A stretch of DNA of 64,000 nt from Calliopum simillimum (lineage: Eukaryota > Arthropoda > Insecta > Diptera > Lauxaniidae). The stretch covers positions 159,884,492-159,948,491 of the forward strand of contig OX638368.1 of assembly GCA_951812925.1 (NCBI GenBank), read 5' to 3'. Below are positions 20,480 through 33,915 of this stretch, piece after piece. The notes beneath the pieces are model-generated. The model was not told the DNA's origin. It saw only the letters and a list, made by a program, of their open reading frames with translations, and ran no database searches. A program made the translations under genes and the position numbers. The first letter of the stretch is position 1. Every line of letters starts with the position of its first letter.

Positions 20480-23400
20480 AGTACAATATGCGACCATCTA
20501 AATTATGGGACAATTCCGAAACATACACGAAAATGTGGGATGTTTTTGAATTCTAGACGAGCGGATAAAATCCAGGACTGTCCAGCAAAATCCGAGGCGA
20601 TTGAACACCCTGACTAAAAAAGTCTTTAAATGGAACACGTAAGCCTTAGGACTTGAATCAGAAAGATGTAAGAAACAGCAGCAAGAAGTGATTGTGTTCA
20701 AAAAAGTACAAATTAGAGTACGCACTGATGTACTTGGCACAAAAATGGAAATTACCTCAGGTGCAGGTAAGCAAAATGCGTTTCTTGTATTGCGCTTGTG
20801 CGACTATTTCTTGGTTTGGAGAAAATACAAAATTTTTGAGTCTATGCACATGTTGGCAAACATTCACGCTATTAATTTCGAGATGATTTATTTCGACGGG
20901 AGAGCGCAATCAACTTTGGCGAAAACTGTTCCCAAACAATAAGCACGTTACTAGTAGTAAACATGGCCTATAACGAAATTACTCAAAGAGTCAGCCGTAT
21001 TTTACGTGCACCTACATGACACCGTAATCGTACGCAATCAATTGGGTGCGGCAGGTACATCTTGACGGAAGCAAATCATTTGTTGTAAGTTCGTGATAAT
21101 AAACAATTGTTCTTTATTGTAGTTATTGACATATTATTGACAATTCACTGACAAAATAATTTAAAATTCAGCAAAAGCCGCAAATTGCTATGCAAGTCGC
21201 TTGCGTAAATGGCGCGAAATTTTGAATTTTAATTTGAAAAAAAAAAAAAAAAAAAACAATTTGCCGCCAAAAACAAAAAGAGGTAGTATATGTAAAAAAA
21301 AAATGATCTTACAGTTCGAACTAACAAAGACGTCAAAGATTGTATGCATTCCACAACAGCACATGACAATTGAGGCATTTTAATTATTTACACCAGTAGG
21401 AATAACAATAACAATGACACGAAAAAAAAACACACAAAGTTGCAAAATCTATTGTTAATCTGATTTGCGTTAAAGTGATGGGGAACAAAAAAAAACACAA
21501 CAACTTGCATCTCGATTCAGTTCAATGATAAATGGTATTCACACTTAGCGTACTTTTTGTTGAGTGATTAATTGCACTAAGCAAGTAAATCGCTTGCTGA
21601 ATAAATAATTAATTAAATTATTTAAGTATACACAAGTAGTTAAGGCTTATGATTTTTTTTTTTTTTTTGTTTTTTAATTTTAAGTCATGGCCCGGAACAT
21701 AACAAATTTAATTTTCATATGTCAAAACCGCAAGCAAAACAATTTCCCCATTTTAAATCAGCTTAAGAAACAAGTTTCATTAAAGCTCCGATATAACTTG
21801 TCTTAAGTAGTTTGCTAGAACATTGTGAAGGCTAGATATGAGTTTAATATACCGGAAGTAAAATAGAATTTTGGGGATTTTCTTTGTCAATATCAAACTT
21901 TGTTTCTTTGATTCAATAAACATACATACAAACATATATTTCAATAAACTCATGCATATAAAGCATATTACTCTTGTGGTTGTATAAAATGCTAAAGGCA
22001 TTTTACTAACCACCAACCATAAATGTTGCTTGGCAACATAGCTGCTAGTTAACTTCTTCGGTTCGCTTCTTTTTTTCTAATTCTTTAAATTAGCTCTTAA
22101 TCAATATTCCAGTCTTAAAGTTGATGTTGTTTTTTGCATTGATAATTTGGAATAAAGTTTTTAGTTTTTTTTTTTTTTTTTCTTCATTTTTGAAAGAAAA
22201 AAAAAGGCGCGTTTTTAACACATTGTTGCGCTGTGAATGTCTAATGCCTTTTTTGAATAAACATAATTTTTTTGTTTAAGATAAAAAAAAGATTTTGTTA
22301 TTCCTCTTCTTTTGAAAAGAGACATTTCGATTGTTTAAGTAGGTATGCTGAAGCATCTAAGCGTCTGGTTTTTTTATAACTTCAAGGAACACGAGCTCTT
22401 TCTTACGTGTTTTTACTTTAGCGATCACTTTATGAGCCAGTTCATCTAGATGCTCCAACCAATTGTTAAACATTTAATATTTTCTAATAAAAATTTGAAA
22501 AAATGTTGTTGTTTTAACTAATAAAGGAGTTTTTTTAATATTCTCAGAAGATTGAGCAATAGTAAATGAAACCACACAGTATCTTAATTTACTGAAACGA
22601 TTTTCTCCAGTTAACTTTTTATCTAATACGTCCAGCGCAAAAACTTGGCGTCTAGCTACGTTGGGTGGTTTCAGGTTGATGATTCATTGAGTGTTTGGAC
22701 ACATCAATCAAAATTATTTTGACGAACCATATAAGGTCCAATAATAGAAGAATTTGTCATTATTATGGATGTCTCTTGCAGCTCAAAAAAGAAACAATAA
22801 ATAATTCAAAAACAAATGCTGTAAGTCTTTTTCTCAGGAAATCCTTTGTTACAAATATAGTATACTTCCAAAACCATTTCTCCACAAATTTCATTTCTCC
22901 AAAAATTTCTACACAGCTTATATTTTCGCCAAAAATTTGGAAAGGTTTTCCCAATCTAGCAACCCTAGCAGATAGATTAACCATATTCTGGTGGGATCCA
23001 TCCGAAAAATTATTGAAAAAAGTTTGAAAAACTTTTATGAAAGCTTTTATCTAGATAATGTGTGCTTAATGTAATTCGAGTGCTAACACAAAAATTCAAT
23101 GGAATTCTTTAGAAAAAGTCAGTCAACATTTAGCAACTGATTTAGATTGTAAAAAATTTAATTGAAAAATAATTTAAATTAAACAAAAGGCTATAGAAAT
23201 GTAAGTGCTACAGGCTAGAGCGTCGCCTAGAAACACAAAGGTCTTAAGTTGACAAAATCAACACAGTTTTTTTTTCTATTTTTTAAAAAATTTACGGTGA
23301 TCAGTAAAAGATACTGTGATTTTCAATGAATTTTTACAGTTTAGTTTTTTCCGTGTATAAAAAACAAAAAATCTAACTATCCACTTACAACTTTCCAAAA

Positions 23401-24510
23401 ACTTGCTGCGTTCATTCTTCTTAGATACCGTTGAAAAAAATATTTTTTTTTTTTTCCAAGAAACTAAATTCACCACCGATAAATTTTAGCAATTTCTATA
23501 AGAATGAATCTATTGCTACATATGTATTCCATATTTAACTGCAAAATATTTTATTGCATAATCCATGCAAATGAATACAATCAATATCTAGACATTTTTT
23601 TCCTTGCCATTTGATAATGACATTGATTTAACGGTCAATCAAAAACGCTTAACGATTTGTACGTATATATTACCTGATCTACTGTTGCGCTTAGAAATCG
23701 GAAGAGAAATAACATTTCAAAAAAAAAATAAATGAAGAAGAACAACAAGTTGAAGCAGAAATTTGCAAGAAGTCAATGAAATATTAAGTTATTGTAATAT
23801 AAACAGCTTATTAATAAAAAATCGAAAAACAAAAAAAGCGAAACATCTTATGAAAGGAAATAAAAAAAGATGAAGGAAAAAACTAAAAAACATTTTTAAC
23901 CATAGAGCAACAAAAGGTTTTTAAAAAGTTTAACCAGGCTTAAATGACTTGATGAAAGGGGAGGGAGGTGGTCGGATGACGCTTAACCGGAGGTATTATG
24001 CATATTGAGTTAACTGAGCGCACGTTGCTGACCTTAAGTTGTTGTTTATATCGAAACTGCTATATAAAACTGCCGGAATTAGAAAAACGAAACAAAAAGT
24101 GATGCTACCAAAGTCATTAACATTTTGAAATTGGAAATGACTGACGATAATTTTATAATGATGTCTTTTTTTTCTATTATTATTAATACATACTATAGGG
24201 CTATGCTGCATTGGATAGGGCCGTTAAGAACTATAGAAAAAGGAAAATAAGTTTTTTTTATTATATTTAGTACTATTTATTTACTTATTATATTGATAAA
24301 ATATATCATATTAATTGTGAGCATAAATGTTTTAGTCGTATATTTTGAGAGTTGGTTAAGAATCGCAGTGAATATGCCTTTGACGCGTCCGTAATCATTA
24401 AATGCACAGGATATATTTGATCTTTTCGTGTAAGATATCTACATTTTACTTTCAATGTCAATAGTTATTTTTTATTTTTTTATTTTTTTTTTTTTCATTG
24501 TTCTAGAAAT
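20480..24510. other. Gene-free AT-rich region
   Basis: Several A/T homopolymer runs (for example near 21236, 21656, 22166 and 23445) and scattered short frames with no recognisable family (for example 20688-20942 and 22695-23027). A GGGGAGGGAGGTGGTCGG patch is at about 23958. I see no transposon ends. Confidence 0.4.
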
Positions 24511-24515
24511 TATTA

Positions 24516-26013
24516 TTAGTGGAGTGCCTGGGGCTTTTAACCTAGGATTTCTACAAGACCGAATGAATTTATATGGTTGGGATGGGATTTTGTTTTAAAT
24601 GCCATAAAAAAAAAAGTTTACCCAAAATTTTTTTGTGCTTTTGATTTGTGTATTAACTATAAAAAGTTAGTATAACACTACATTTAAAATAACTGTAACA
24701 ATTTGCAAACAATTTTTTCTAAACTATTTTGAGGTCGCTGAACACGAAAAATGCAATTTTTTTTTTTTCCTTCTAACCGTTCCCGAGTTATTCGGCCATT
24801 TTTATTTTCGAGATTATAGCATCATATACATCAATATAATTGTATAACGCCAAATCTGATCGATTTTATTTTATCACGATTAGAAAGAATGACTAATGGC
24901 GTTTCTAACGGGTATACCAATGATTATGCTCCGAATAAAATTAACTGAGTTATAGCACGAAAAACTTAGATTTTTTAAAAAAATTTTTAAATTTTTCATA
25001 CCAACGTCAAATGAAAAACTTAGTTTTTCGCATATATTTATTTAAAAAAAATTTTTTCATAATTTTATTCAATGGCACATTTAATTTCAAACATTTAAAG
25101 CAAACTTTGAGCAAAATCGAATGAAATCTCGTGAAGATATTAAAGTTCTAGTGCAATGAAGGCATATCGTTTTCTTTCAAAAATTTATATTTTTGATGCA
25201 ATTTCAACCCGGTCCTAAATGTTCTTCTACAAAAAATGATGAGAGCTTCTTTAAAATGTTTAATGAGTGTAGAATGGCCGATGTGGAAGCTGAAAAATTG
25301 GATCTGTTGACTTAGGCTGAACATTTTGAAAATGCTCTGGACAACTTCTCATCATTCTTATTGCACCAAATCCTTAATATCTTCAAGAAATCGCATTCGA
25401 TTTTGCTCAACCTAGGCTTAAAATGTTTGGAATTAAATTTGCCCTTGAATAAAATTTTTAAAAAAATTTTTTTCAAATAAATAAATGCGAAAAACTAAGT
25501 TTTTCATTTGATATTGATATGAAAAATTTTTTAAAATTTTTAAAAAATCTGAGTTTTTCCTGCTATAATTTAGTTAATTTTGTTCGGAGCATAATCATTG
25601 GTATACTCGTTAAAAGAGCCATTACTCACTCTTTGTAAGCGTTGTAAAATAAAACCGATCGGACTTGGCGTTCTACAAATATATTGATGTATATGAAGCT
25701 ATAACCTCGAAAATATAAATGTCCGAATAACTCGGGAACGGCCCAAAGAAATAAAAAATAAGTGGGTTTTTCGAGTTCAACGACTCTAAATTAGTTTAGA
25801 AAAAATAGTTTGCAAGCTGTTACATCTATTTTGGATTTAGTGTTTTATTAACTTTTTATAGTTATTGCTTAAATAAAGAAAAAATCAATTGCACAAAAAA
25901 ATTTTTGGTAAACTTTTCTTTTTATGGTATAAAAAACAAAATCCCACCTCAACTATATAAATTCATTCGCTCTAATAAATATCCTAGGTTAAAAGTCTCA
26001 GGCACTCCACTAA
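24516..26013. mobile_element. 1.5-kb foldback element with ~650-bp arms
   Basis: The tips are TTAGTGGAGTGCCTG and CAGGCACTCCACTAA. The left arm (24516-25165) pairs along nearly its whole length with the right arm (25365-26013); internal matching words include CCAATGATTATGCTCCGAA, GAGCAAAATCGAATG and AACCTAGGAT. Central spacer about 200 bp. No transposase frame. A diverged fragment of one arm recurs at 38028-38400. Confidence 0.85.
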
Positions 26014-26099
26014 TCGTAAAACACATTTAAAATTACTATTTTTATCTCTGTAACGGGTACTTCTAGAGAAAAATTCTAGTAAACTTCTTCGCAATTGAA

Positions 26100-26850
26100 G
26101 TTGTTTCCAACACCGACTACGGTGTTTTGTCCAAAAAGGCAAAACGAAGTGGCATACTGCGTTTAACTTTTCATAAAACTATGTTCATTTTCAAATCGCG
26201 ATATCTCATGAACGGTAAGTCGGACGGAAAAAGTGTTGGTAAAGATATTCATAGAGAATAACATGTTCTACAAAATCCAAGAAAAAAATTTTTTCTGCGG
26301 CATATCGTTTCGGATTATTTTGCAAAAACAGTTTTTTTCTAAATTTTAAGTTTGTCAAAAGATATCTCCTAAACTTTAAGTGGTACAAAAAAAAAAAACA
26401 AAATATTGTTTGTAGAACAAACAATTCCCTATAAGCTGGTATTTTTGTTTTATTGCAGCGACGCTCCGTTCATGTATTATCAAAACTTAAAAGAAAAAAC
26501 CAGTTTAAAAAACTTCGAAAAACTTTCCAGGTAAATCTACCAAATAACCGCACTACAAAAAAGATCACAACTTTTTAATAGGTAAACTTTTTTATTTATA
26601 TTTTAAGCTAAACATTCCACTTTTAATAATTAAATTTCATGCGGTCTTGTAGAAGTCCTACGTATACAGTGTTTTTAACTCCCTGGGAACTCTACTATAT
26701 TTATTAAAAGTATTGTTATTCGAAATTCATGTTAAATTTATAAATCTTTACAAATTGACAAACGACTAAACATGACATAGGCGGCATACATAAATACATA
26801 TACATTTTCATCAATCGTCGCTTAAACATACTCAGACCACTTCTATTCCT
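26100..26850. other. Unassigned AT-rich sequence
   Basis: It contains GCGATATCTCATGAACGGTA at about 26197, a phrase type common to fly repeats. Nothing coding is recognisable. Confidence 0.35.
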
Positions 26851-26855
26851 ATAAA

Positions 26856-28411
26856 CCCTTATTCTTCCGACAAATTTTAAGCCTTTTGTCTACAGAAAAG
26901 GTACACGTGTACCTTAGGCCATTTTATATGGCTTCCACACACAGTTTTAAGATTTTTCTTTTATATTATGGATAACGACAAAGTTAAGTGAAGCAAGAGT
27001 TTCCTTTTACTCAAACCAGAGCTTCTGTCCGAGGTAAAACGATGTTTACCCGGTGTAAATCTAACTGAGTTTGTGACTCAAAATCTAGTTTTTCTTTGAA
27101 AGGGAAACTTTTTTATAGAAAAGTCGTAGATGGTTATCGCAAATGCAGAAGAAGCGAAACCAAAAATAAAATTTATGATCCAATATTCCAAGCTACAGAA
27201 TCCGAAAGCATATTAGTAAGTCTATAAGATTTGGCCAACTAGCTTTTCATATCGCCAGTTCAGAAAGTGCCAAGATTCATATGAAAATTTTACAGAAAGG
27301 AGCTGCAAAAAACTCGTTATAATTGAGAATCCTGTAAGTGTTTGAACTGAAGCTTCTTTTTTGGCGCTAAGCGTAAAATTTAAAGGTCGCGACGTAGTTT
27401 TTAGGGTGACGAGATAGCTTCCTGATGGATTTCGTTATATTCCATCACATCTCACTGACTACAAGCTATTCAGTAAAAAGGTGTCGATTATGATTATCAT
27501 AAACAAGTCAAAAATGGGCGTAGACAAATGAATGCCACACCCACTTTTCAATAAAAAGTTTGTCTTTCTACATGTGCACAGTGTTGCCACGTTATGCAAT
27601 TTTTTTATCTTTTAAAATCCACATAAAAGTTTAAAGGTAGAGTAGAACGGGGTAATGTCGTGCAGGGGGTAATGTCGTGCACTGGCTGTTTTAGCCCAAA
27701 GAATTGAATGATTTACCAACTGTTCGTAAGGTAGGGACCTGCTGACCTACTGAGCTTATGCATATAATACTAGCAATTTTCACCAGTTCGTCTCTACAGA
27801 GTAACCTTTTTTCAAAACGCACGCTTTCGGGACGATAAAAGTTTTTTTTTATCGGGTCAGAAAAATAATTTTCCTTCCGGGAAAATATACCAGGTAAGTG
27901 TTTTCTGAAACGAAATATCCTGCCAAAGAAAAGAAGTATTTGGTTTTCGAAAAAAATTTTGGGCTTCACCGAGTTATCGAAGTTGACCTTTAAAATGACC
28001 ATTGGGGTAATGTCGTGCACATTCACTTACACAAACACAATTTGTTGCTGCACAAATGTTGTTACACATGGATGTAACCAACAAAATTATCTTTCGATCG
28101 GATGCTTACTCGTCGCATTCGCTTGAGATGTACGGCTTTACGAGCATGTCAAAGTTGAGTGCACGACATTGCCCCGTTCTACTCTACATGTGTTCTTTTT
28201 CAGTAGTTTACATATGTACACGTATATATTTTAAAAAACCGATTCCTGAATCCCCAGTATATTACTGAAATCAAATTTTTGTCTTAACATACACTACTTG
28301 AGTGAGATTGAGCATTTTCGAAGCCAATAGTTAAAAAATTATGTTTTACTCATAATAATAACGATTTCAAATCGCAAAAGGTGCATGTGTACCTATTCGG
28401 TAGACTAAGGT
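26856..28411. mobile_element. ~1-kb dispersed repeat, copy 1 (enlarged by a nested MITE)
   Basis: Collinear with 35011-35983 at roughly 85% by eye. Shared blocks include CACCTTAGGCCATTTTATAT/CGTGTACCTTAGGCC, CAAACCAGAGCTTCTGTCCG and GAATCCCCAGTATATTACTG. The ends look like short inverted repeats (CCCTTATTCTTCCGA vs the complement of CGGTAGACTAAGG). The 27637-28186 block is absent from the other copy. Probably a non-autonomous DNA element; superfamily unknown. Confidence 0.72.
27637..28186. mobile_element. 550-bp MITE with 27-bp TIRs and GGGGTAATGTCGTGCA motifs
   Basis: Tips GTAGAGTAGAACGGGGTAAT and its complement ATTGCCCCGTTCTACTCTAC (one mismatch over 27 bp). The motif GGGGTAATGTCGTGCA occurs again at 27665-27681 and 28003-28019. 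The paralogous repeat at 35011-35983 gives the empty site (at about 35775). I could not recognise a target duplication. Confidence 0.8.
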
Positions 28412-29105
28412 TTAAGCGTATGAAATAGCTACAAAAAAATTTAAATTGAACCCTGGAAATTACTGAGGTTTTGTTTAAACCATGGCATTTTGTGTCAAAC
28501 TCTTTACTCACAGTGCATTAATCAGCTAGATTGCCCATGTACATTTATGAGCGATGTTTAATCGCAAAAAAATACCTACTATCACACTTAAAATTTTAAA
28601 ATTGAGGGATCACGCCCTATTAGTTAGCAACTTTAGTCACTTAAACAATATCTTCACAATGAAAGATGACAAAACAGACTGCAATTAACAATTATGCTAG
28701 AGCAAAGCCTGAAGTTTCCAAGTCACTTATGTTCACCGTTGTCTTGAAGATTCAATAGGTGTGCTAAAAATCTGGAAAAGTTCAAAAAATGCAAACTCCG
28801 ACGAAATCGTAACTGAAACACATTATCCAAAAATTCAAAAAAACAAAAAATAAAAAAAAAATAGTAATTTTTGATGTGTTTTTCAATGCTAAATCTGAGT
28901 CCAGCCTCAGAATTGCTCTATCTTGTATGGTTTTTTGAAATGTCCTATAAAACAAAAAAAAAACCATTCATCCGTAAAATTTTCATCACACTAATTGTGA
29001 AATTTCACACAGTTTTATTTATGGTAAAGTAATCCAAGATTCGAAAAGTACAAGCCCTTGCAAAGAATTGCATTAAATGGAAACTTTCCTTTCTTTCCTA
29101 TTAGA

Positions 29106-29598
29106 TACTGCCACTTTTAGGCCAGATTCACTAAAGTGTAAATTTTTCAGTTTTGAACTAATGTGCTTTTCTTTAACAAAATGGTTCAATAAAGATATGC
29201 CAGATATATGAAAGCGATATCGAAGGTGGTTTAGCAACAAATCCAAAGTTTTTAAGCCGAAAAGGCCAGATTCACGAAAGTGCAAATTTTTCAGTTTTGG
29301 ACTAATGTGGTTTTCTTTTACAAAATAGTTCAATAAAGATATGCCAGAAGTATGAAAGCGATATCTGAAGAAGTTTAGCAACAAATGCTTAGTTTATAAA
29401 CCAAAAAAGCAGAATTTTCATATAATTTTAATATTTTTAAAAATTTCAAATAGCAATAACTAAAAATCAATAATTTTCACTTTCGTGAATCTGGCCCAAG
29501 AGTGACGACATATGATTTTAATATTCTTAAAATTTAAAATAGCTTTAGCTCAAATTCAATAATTTTCACTTTCGTGAATCTGGCCTAAAAGTGACGAT
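29106..29598. mobile_element. ~490-bp foldback/MITE with GGCCAGATTCACGAAAGTG subterminal repeats
   Basis: The word CTTTTAGGCCAGATTCAC appears at 29114, as GGCCAGATTCACGAAAGTG at 29267 (149 bp later, direct), and inverted at 29471-29492 and 29564-29592. Left and right tips pair over about 45 bp. Frames in it are shadows. Confidence 0.72.
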
Positions 29599-29599
29599 A

Positions 29600-31010
29600 T
29601 ATGTTTTGTTGACTTTTTGGCATTTATTTAGCAACAAGTTACATCGGCGTTTACTCTTTGGAATATGCTATATTTCAAAATAGTGATATTTTTGATATCT
29701 AATACTATTCGAGCTTTATCGATAGTTTCACTTAAACTCATGAAAATCTTTGTAGATTTAAAGATTTCGTTGAGGTTATAGAAAGATAGAATGCCCTTTA
29801 TTTAGATAATGGAAGTGGCTACGTATAGAGTCAAATCCAACAAACATTTGGATGTGAAATCTTTCACTCGTATGATTGGTTCAGCACTTGTAACGCTATG
29901 AATACTACAAGATATAAAACGATTTATAACTCTATGAAAATTCCTTCAGTTCAAGAACATTTCAAAGCCAAGTTTGCAGCTTTGACTTTTGATTAATTTA
30001 AAAAAAAAAAAATCTTTTTTCTATATATGCATGCAAGCTTGGTATCCAACTGAAGCTCAAATCTCAATAATTTGGTTGTGAAAACCACTTTACCACCAAA
30101 AACATTTAGAAACTGGCAATTGAAAAATTTTTAACAGCAATAATCAATTGCTACAGCCAAGAACAGCAATAACAACAACAGCAAAAGTTTGAGGTCAACT
30201 GGTTTTATTTAGAATCTTAAATGTTGCGCCTCGAATAACCATGACGGTGACGGCGATGATGTCTTTGTAACAACCACAACAAAAATGCTGAAATTAACCA
30301 AAACAACAACAACAACAACAAAAACACGTATCTTAAATACAAATAGAAATACTGCAGGCAACTTCTCAACGTTGTCAACAAATACTTGTACACTACAAAT
30401 GTTGTTTGTCCCAATTTCATTGCATTAAGTGCAGCAACGATACAACAGCAACATCAACATCAACAACAACATCTTAAAGTATGTGTTGCCAACTACACAG
30501 ATTTTCAATGTCACATGTAATTGCAACTTGCATGGCTTGCAAAGTGTAAATAAAATGAAGTGTTCAAACCATAATGTAAGAAACGTGCTGAAACAACACA
30601 AATTAGATGTAATTTCTTTTTTTGTTCCACTAGAAAATTCGAGTTGGCTCCATAGCTGTGGACTTTTGCCAAAACAATCTAACTCGAAATAAATCAATTT
30701 TGTAGGATTTTAGTCATATATGTATATGAAATTTAAATACGCTTTTTTTTTGGTGCGATTGTCATGTCTCCATGATTTTTAGTTCTAGAGATATAACGAT
30801 GTCCCATTATTCACGAAAGATTTGAATTTACCACCAAAAAAGGAAAACATTTTGACAGCTATATAGTTAAGGATTAGTAGAAATGCATTGAAGAAGAGAG
30901 ACTCAGACACAGATATGTAGTTTTTAGCTATCAAAAGTACTTCTTTCATGTCATACTGAAAAACTGCCTTCATGAAAAACCGTCATGATCCTTTGATCAA
31001 AATTTAGAAT
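29600..31010. other. Gene-free stretch with AAC-type microsatellites
   Basis: (CAA)n runs are at about 30165-30185, 30300-30320 and 30445-30470. No recognisable coding region; the 30425-30697 frames on both strands look like chance. Confidence 0.45.
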
Positions 31011-31044
31011 AAGGATTAGGGAAATAATAGAAATAGGAATCGGA

Positions 31045-31240
31045 TTAGGAATAGGAATAGGAATAGGAATAGGAATAGGAATAGGAATAGGAATAGGAAT
31101 AGGAATAGGAATAGGAATAGGAATAGGAATAGGAATAGGAATAGGAATAGGAATAGGAATAGGAATAGGAATAGGAATAGGAATAGGAATAGGAATTGGA
31201 ATAGGAATAGGAATAGTAATAGGAATAGGAATAGGAGTAG
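31045..31240 (+). repeat. (AATAGG)n hexanucleotide array, about 30 units
   Basis: Near-perfect GGAATA units run from about 31045 to 31195, then interrupted units to 31240. The FLFLFL frame on the other strand is an artefact of this array. Confidence 0.95.
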
Positions 31241-31680
31241 AAAAAGGTATAAGAATAGGTGAAGGGTTAGAAATAGGGAATAGGGAACAGGGAACAAGAA
31301 ATTGGGAATAGGAATATTAATATGTGTAGGGATAGGAATAGGAATAAGAGTAGCAGTAGGAATAGGTATCAGAATAGGTATAAGATTAAGTATAGGAATA
31401 GGAAAAGGTGTAGGAATAGAAATAGGAATTGAAATTGGAATTAGGATTAGGAATTATAATGGGAATGGGAAAGAGAAGGGGAAAGATAATTGGATTAGGA
31501 AATAAATGAAAGAGCAGGGAGAATAAATGGAAAATGACTTGAAAAATAAAAGAATTGGTATAAAAATGAATATGGAAAGAGAAGTGAATGGGAAGGTGAA
31601 GGTGAAGTGGAAAAGGAAGATAAAAAGGAAGGGGATGAAGAAAATAAAAAGGATAAGGAAAAAGAAGTGAGAAGAATAAA
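31240..31680 (+). repeat. Polypurine extension of the hexanucleotide array
   Basis: Diverged ATAGGA-type units pass into a G/A-rich strand (GGGAAGGTGAAGGTGAAG, AAAAAGGAAGGGGATGAAG) with very few C residues. Strand asymmetry continues for about 440 bp. Confidence 0.8.
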
Positions 31681-31699
31681 ATGACAGTTATTAACGGAA

Positions 31700-33300
31700 A
31701 AATAATAAGAATACTAACTAATACTTTTAATCTGTTCATGCACGTGCTCTCACGTTCTAGAAATTTTGACTTGCATTTGTGATAAGAAATGTCAAAATAT
31801 TTATACCACCTCACAATTAACAATAAAAATGAATGTCAGAATATTATTGAGTACGAAATTTTTCCGGTAAAAAATATGATCTCAGTCATTCACTTTACAA
31901 GGAAATGGATTTTAAAGAAAAAAGTGTCCATATGAATATAAAAATTTTAATGTAAAGGAAAGTTGCTGCGACAAAAACAACAGAAAACAGACCACTGTAA
32001 ACTGTAAAACTGTCACTTGTTTCGTTTACATTATTTTGTCATATGGTAAAATTAACTAAAACCCAAATTGAATCAATCAAACCTAACACTATTAATTTTT
32101 ATTCAAATATACATTAAGTGTTTGGTTATAACTTGAATATGGAAGAACAAATATATTTAAAAAATAAAATATACTTTAAAACAACTTTTCAAAAATTGCC
32201 ACAATGGTGCTCATTTTAATGATACTTAACTTTAAATGAAGTACTCAAAATAAAACTCTTTATAAGAAATCACATTAACCGGAAGCCTTAAACAAAATTT
32301 TGATTAAGTGATTTTGTTTTTCATTAGCACAAAAATAGCACCAACATAAAGATAATTTTTGTTATCTCTAAAGTACACTGCTGCTGATGAATAAGCAACC
32401 ACATTATTGTGGGCAACTTTCAAATGCTTCCTGTTCTAAGCCAAAATAAACAAACGAGCGAAGAAAAATCCAACTTCAAACCAGTCTGTGATCTTATGAT
32501 TCGATACATTGTGATTAATACGAAATACGATGCCACAACAAATTTAATTGAGCATCTCTGTGATATGACCTCCAAGTTACTGGTATATTGATTATTCGCC
32601 AATACTTTTGTTTAATAATAAGAATCTATTAATTTTCATGAATAATTTTTGTATTTTTTCAATGTTCTAGAAATTTCTGTAATTTTGTAATCTCAAGCCT
32701 GTTTTAAAACATTAACAGTTGCGTAATGATCTTTTTTAAAAACACATTATAATAATTAAATCTATATATCACTCGCAATTTCGGGTGATAGGCTAGAACA
32801 GCCTTGAAATCAGTTTAATCTGTTGTAACCGAAGTATTTAAATGAAATTAAAAATTCTGGAAAAATACGACTTTACAAATGAAAAATGGCGTAAATTACA
32901 ATTTAATGTATTGTGAAAACTTGAAAAACCTCATAACTGGCTTAGGGCAAACATTTTTTGCATTTTGTATAATTAAAAAGTGTTTTTAAAAAGTGTAATA
33001 AAATTACAATAAATTAAACACGAAATTACGCAGCTACAGAGTTTTCTTTGTGCAAAGCCGAAGGTCACATTGACCTTCATATTTGATAAACATTTTTCTA
33101 CGCAATTTATTAATTTTCCCATTTCAACTACGTGTTAGATTTGGAAAAAAAATGGTTATTTTAATAAAAATTATAAAATACGGGTATTCATCGTACAAAG
33201 CAGCGTTGGGTTGGGTTGGGTTTTTCTGGAATTAATTTTGGTTTTTCTTTACAAAAGCTACAATTTTTTCACTTGAAATTTGAGTTTTTTAGGATGGAAA
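31700..33300. other. Gene-free AT-rich stretch
   Basis: Low-complexity A/T sequence; 32409-32602 is open on both strands without a recognisable product. I see no repeat partners. Confidence 0.4.
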
Positions 33301-33321
33301 TTATTAACTTCATATTCTTTT

Positions 33322-33838
33322 AAAAAAATTTCAACTCCTTGCAGCTCAAAATCGAATGAAAAATGGCAGCTCTATTCTAGATTTAGTGAATGAATATATC
33401 GAGCCCTATCCGCCAAAGAGACTTTCAGATTTTCCTTTTTTGACAGAAATCGATAATTCGCGTCCATATGAGTCTTCCCTTCAAGTTTCATAACTGTAAA
33501 ATGTATCATTACGAAGTTATAGGGAAAGCAATTTTTGCGGTTATCGTGAATCAATATTTCCGGGGAATTTTTCTCAGACCGCCTTGCATTTTTTATTGCT
33601 GTTTGAAAAAAATCCCCGTTAATGTTTATTCGCGACAACTCCCTTCGACTTTTGTACTACAATGTATGCAAGGAAAATTCAAAAAATGCTTCTACTGTTA
33701 AATTTGTTTTTTGTGGGTTGAGTCTTTTTGGCGGTCAAAATACATGGTAGATAGTAATTTAGTAGATTCATTCACCAAATTTAAAATAGATTGGCCATTT
33801 TTCATCCGACCTTGGGCTGCAAGTGGTCGAAATTTTTG
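33322..33838. mobile_element. ~515-bp foldback element
   Basis: 33322-33420 (AAAAATTTC, TTGCAGCTC, GAATGAAAAATGGC, AGTGAATGAAT, CCGCCAAAGAGACT) pairs with 33720-33838. The central part contains GGTTATCGTGAATCAATATT followed by TCCGGGGAATTTTTCTCA, which recurs at 39312-39358. Confidence 0.68.
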
Positions 33839-33915
33839 TAATGAGGTTGGAGCAAGATCGTGAAAATCATAAAAATTTGTGTGAAATTCTAAATAACTAG
33901 CCCAAGGTTAGAAAG

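Noticed and set aside
20086..20528. Open frames with PASQ or GWLA repeats on both strands
   Set aside because: They are produced by the (CCAG)n microsatellite inside Helentron copy 2.
22695..23027. 110-codon plus-strand frame with an overlapping minus frame
   Set aside because: AT-rich, low-complexity translation with no recognisable domain.
31016..31297. Open frame encoding FLFLFL repeats (minus strand)
   Set aside because: It is only a translation of the (AATAGG)n array.
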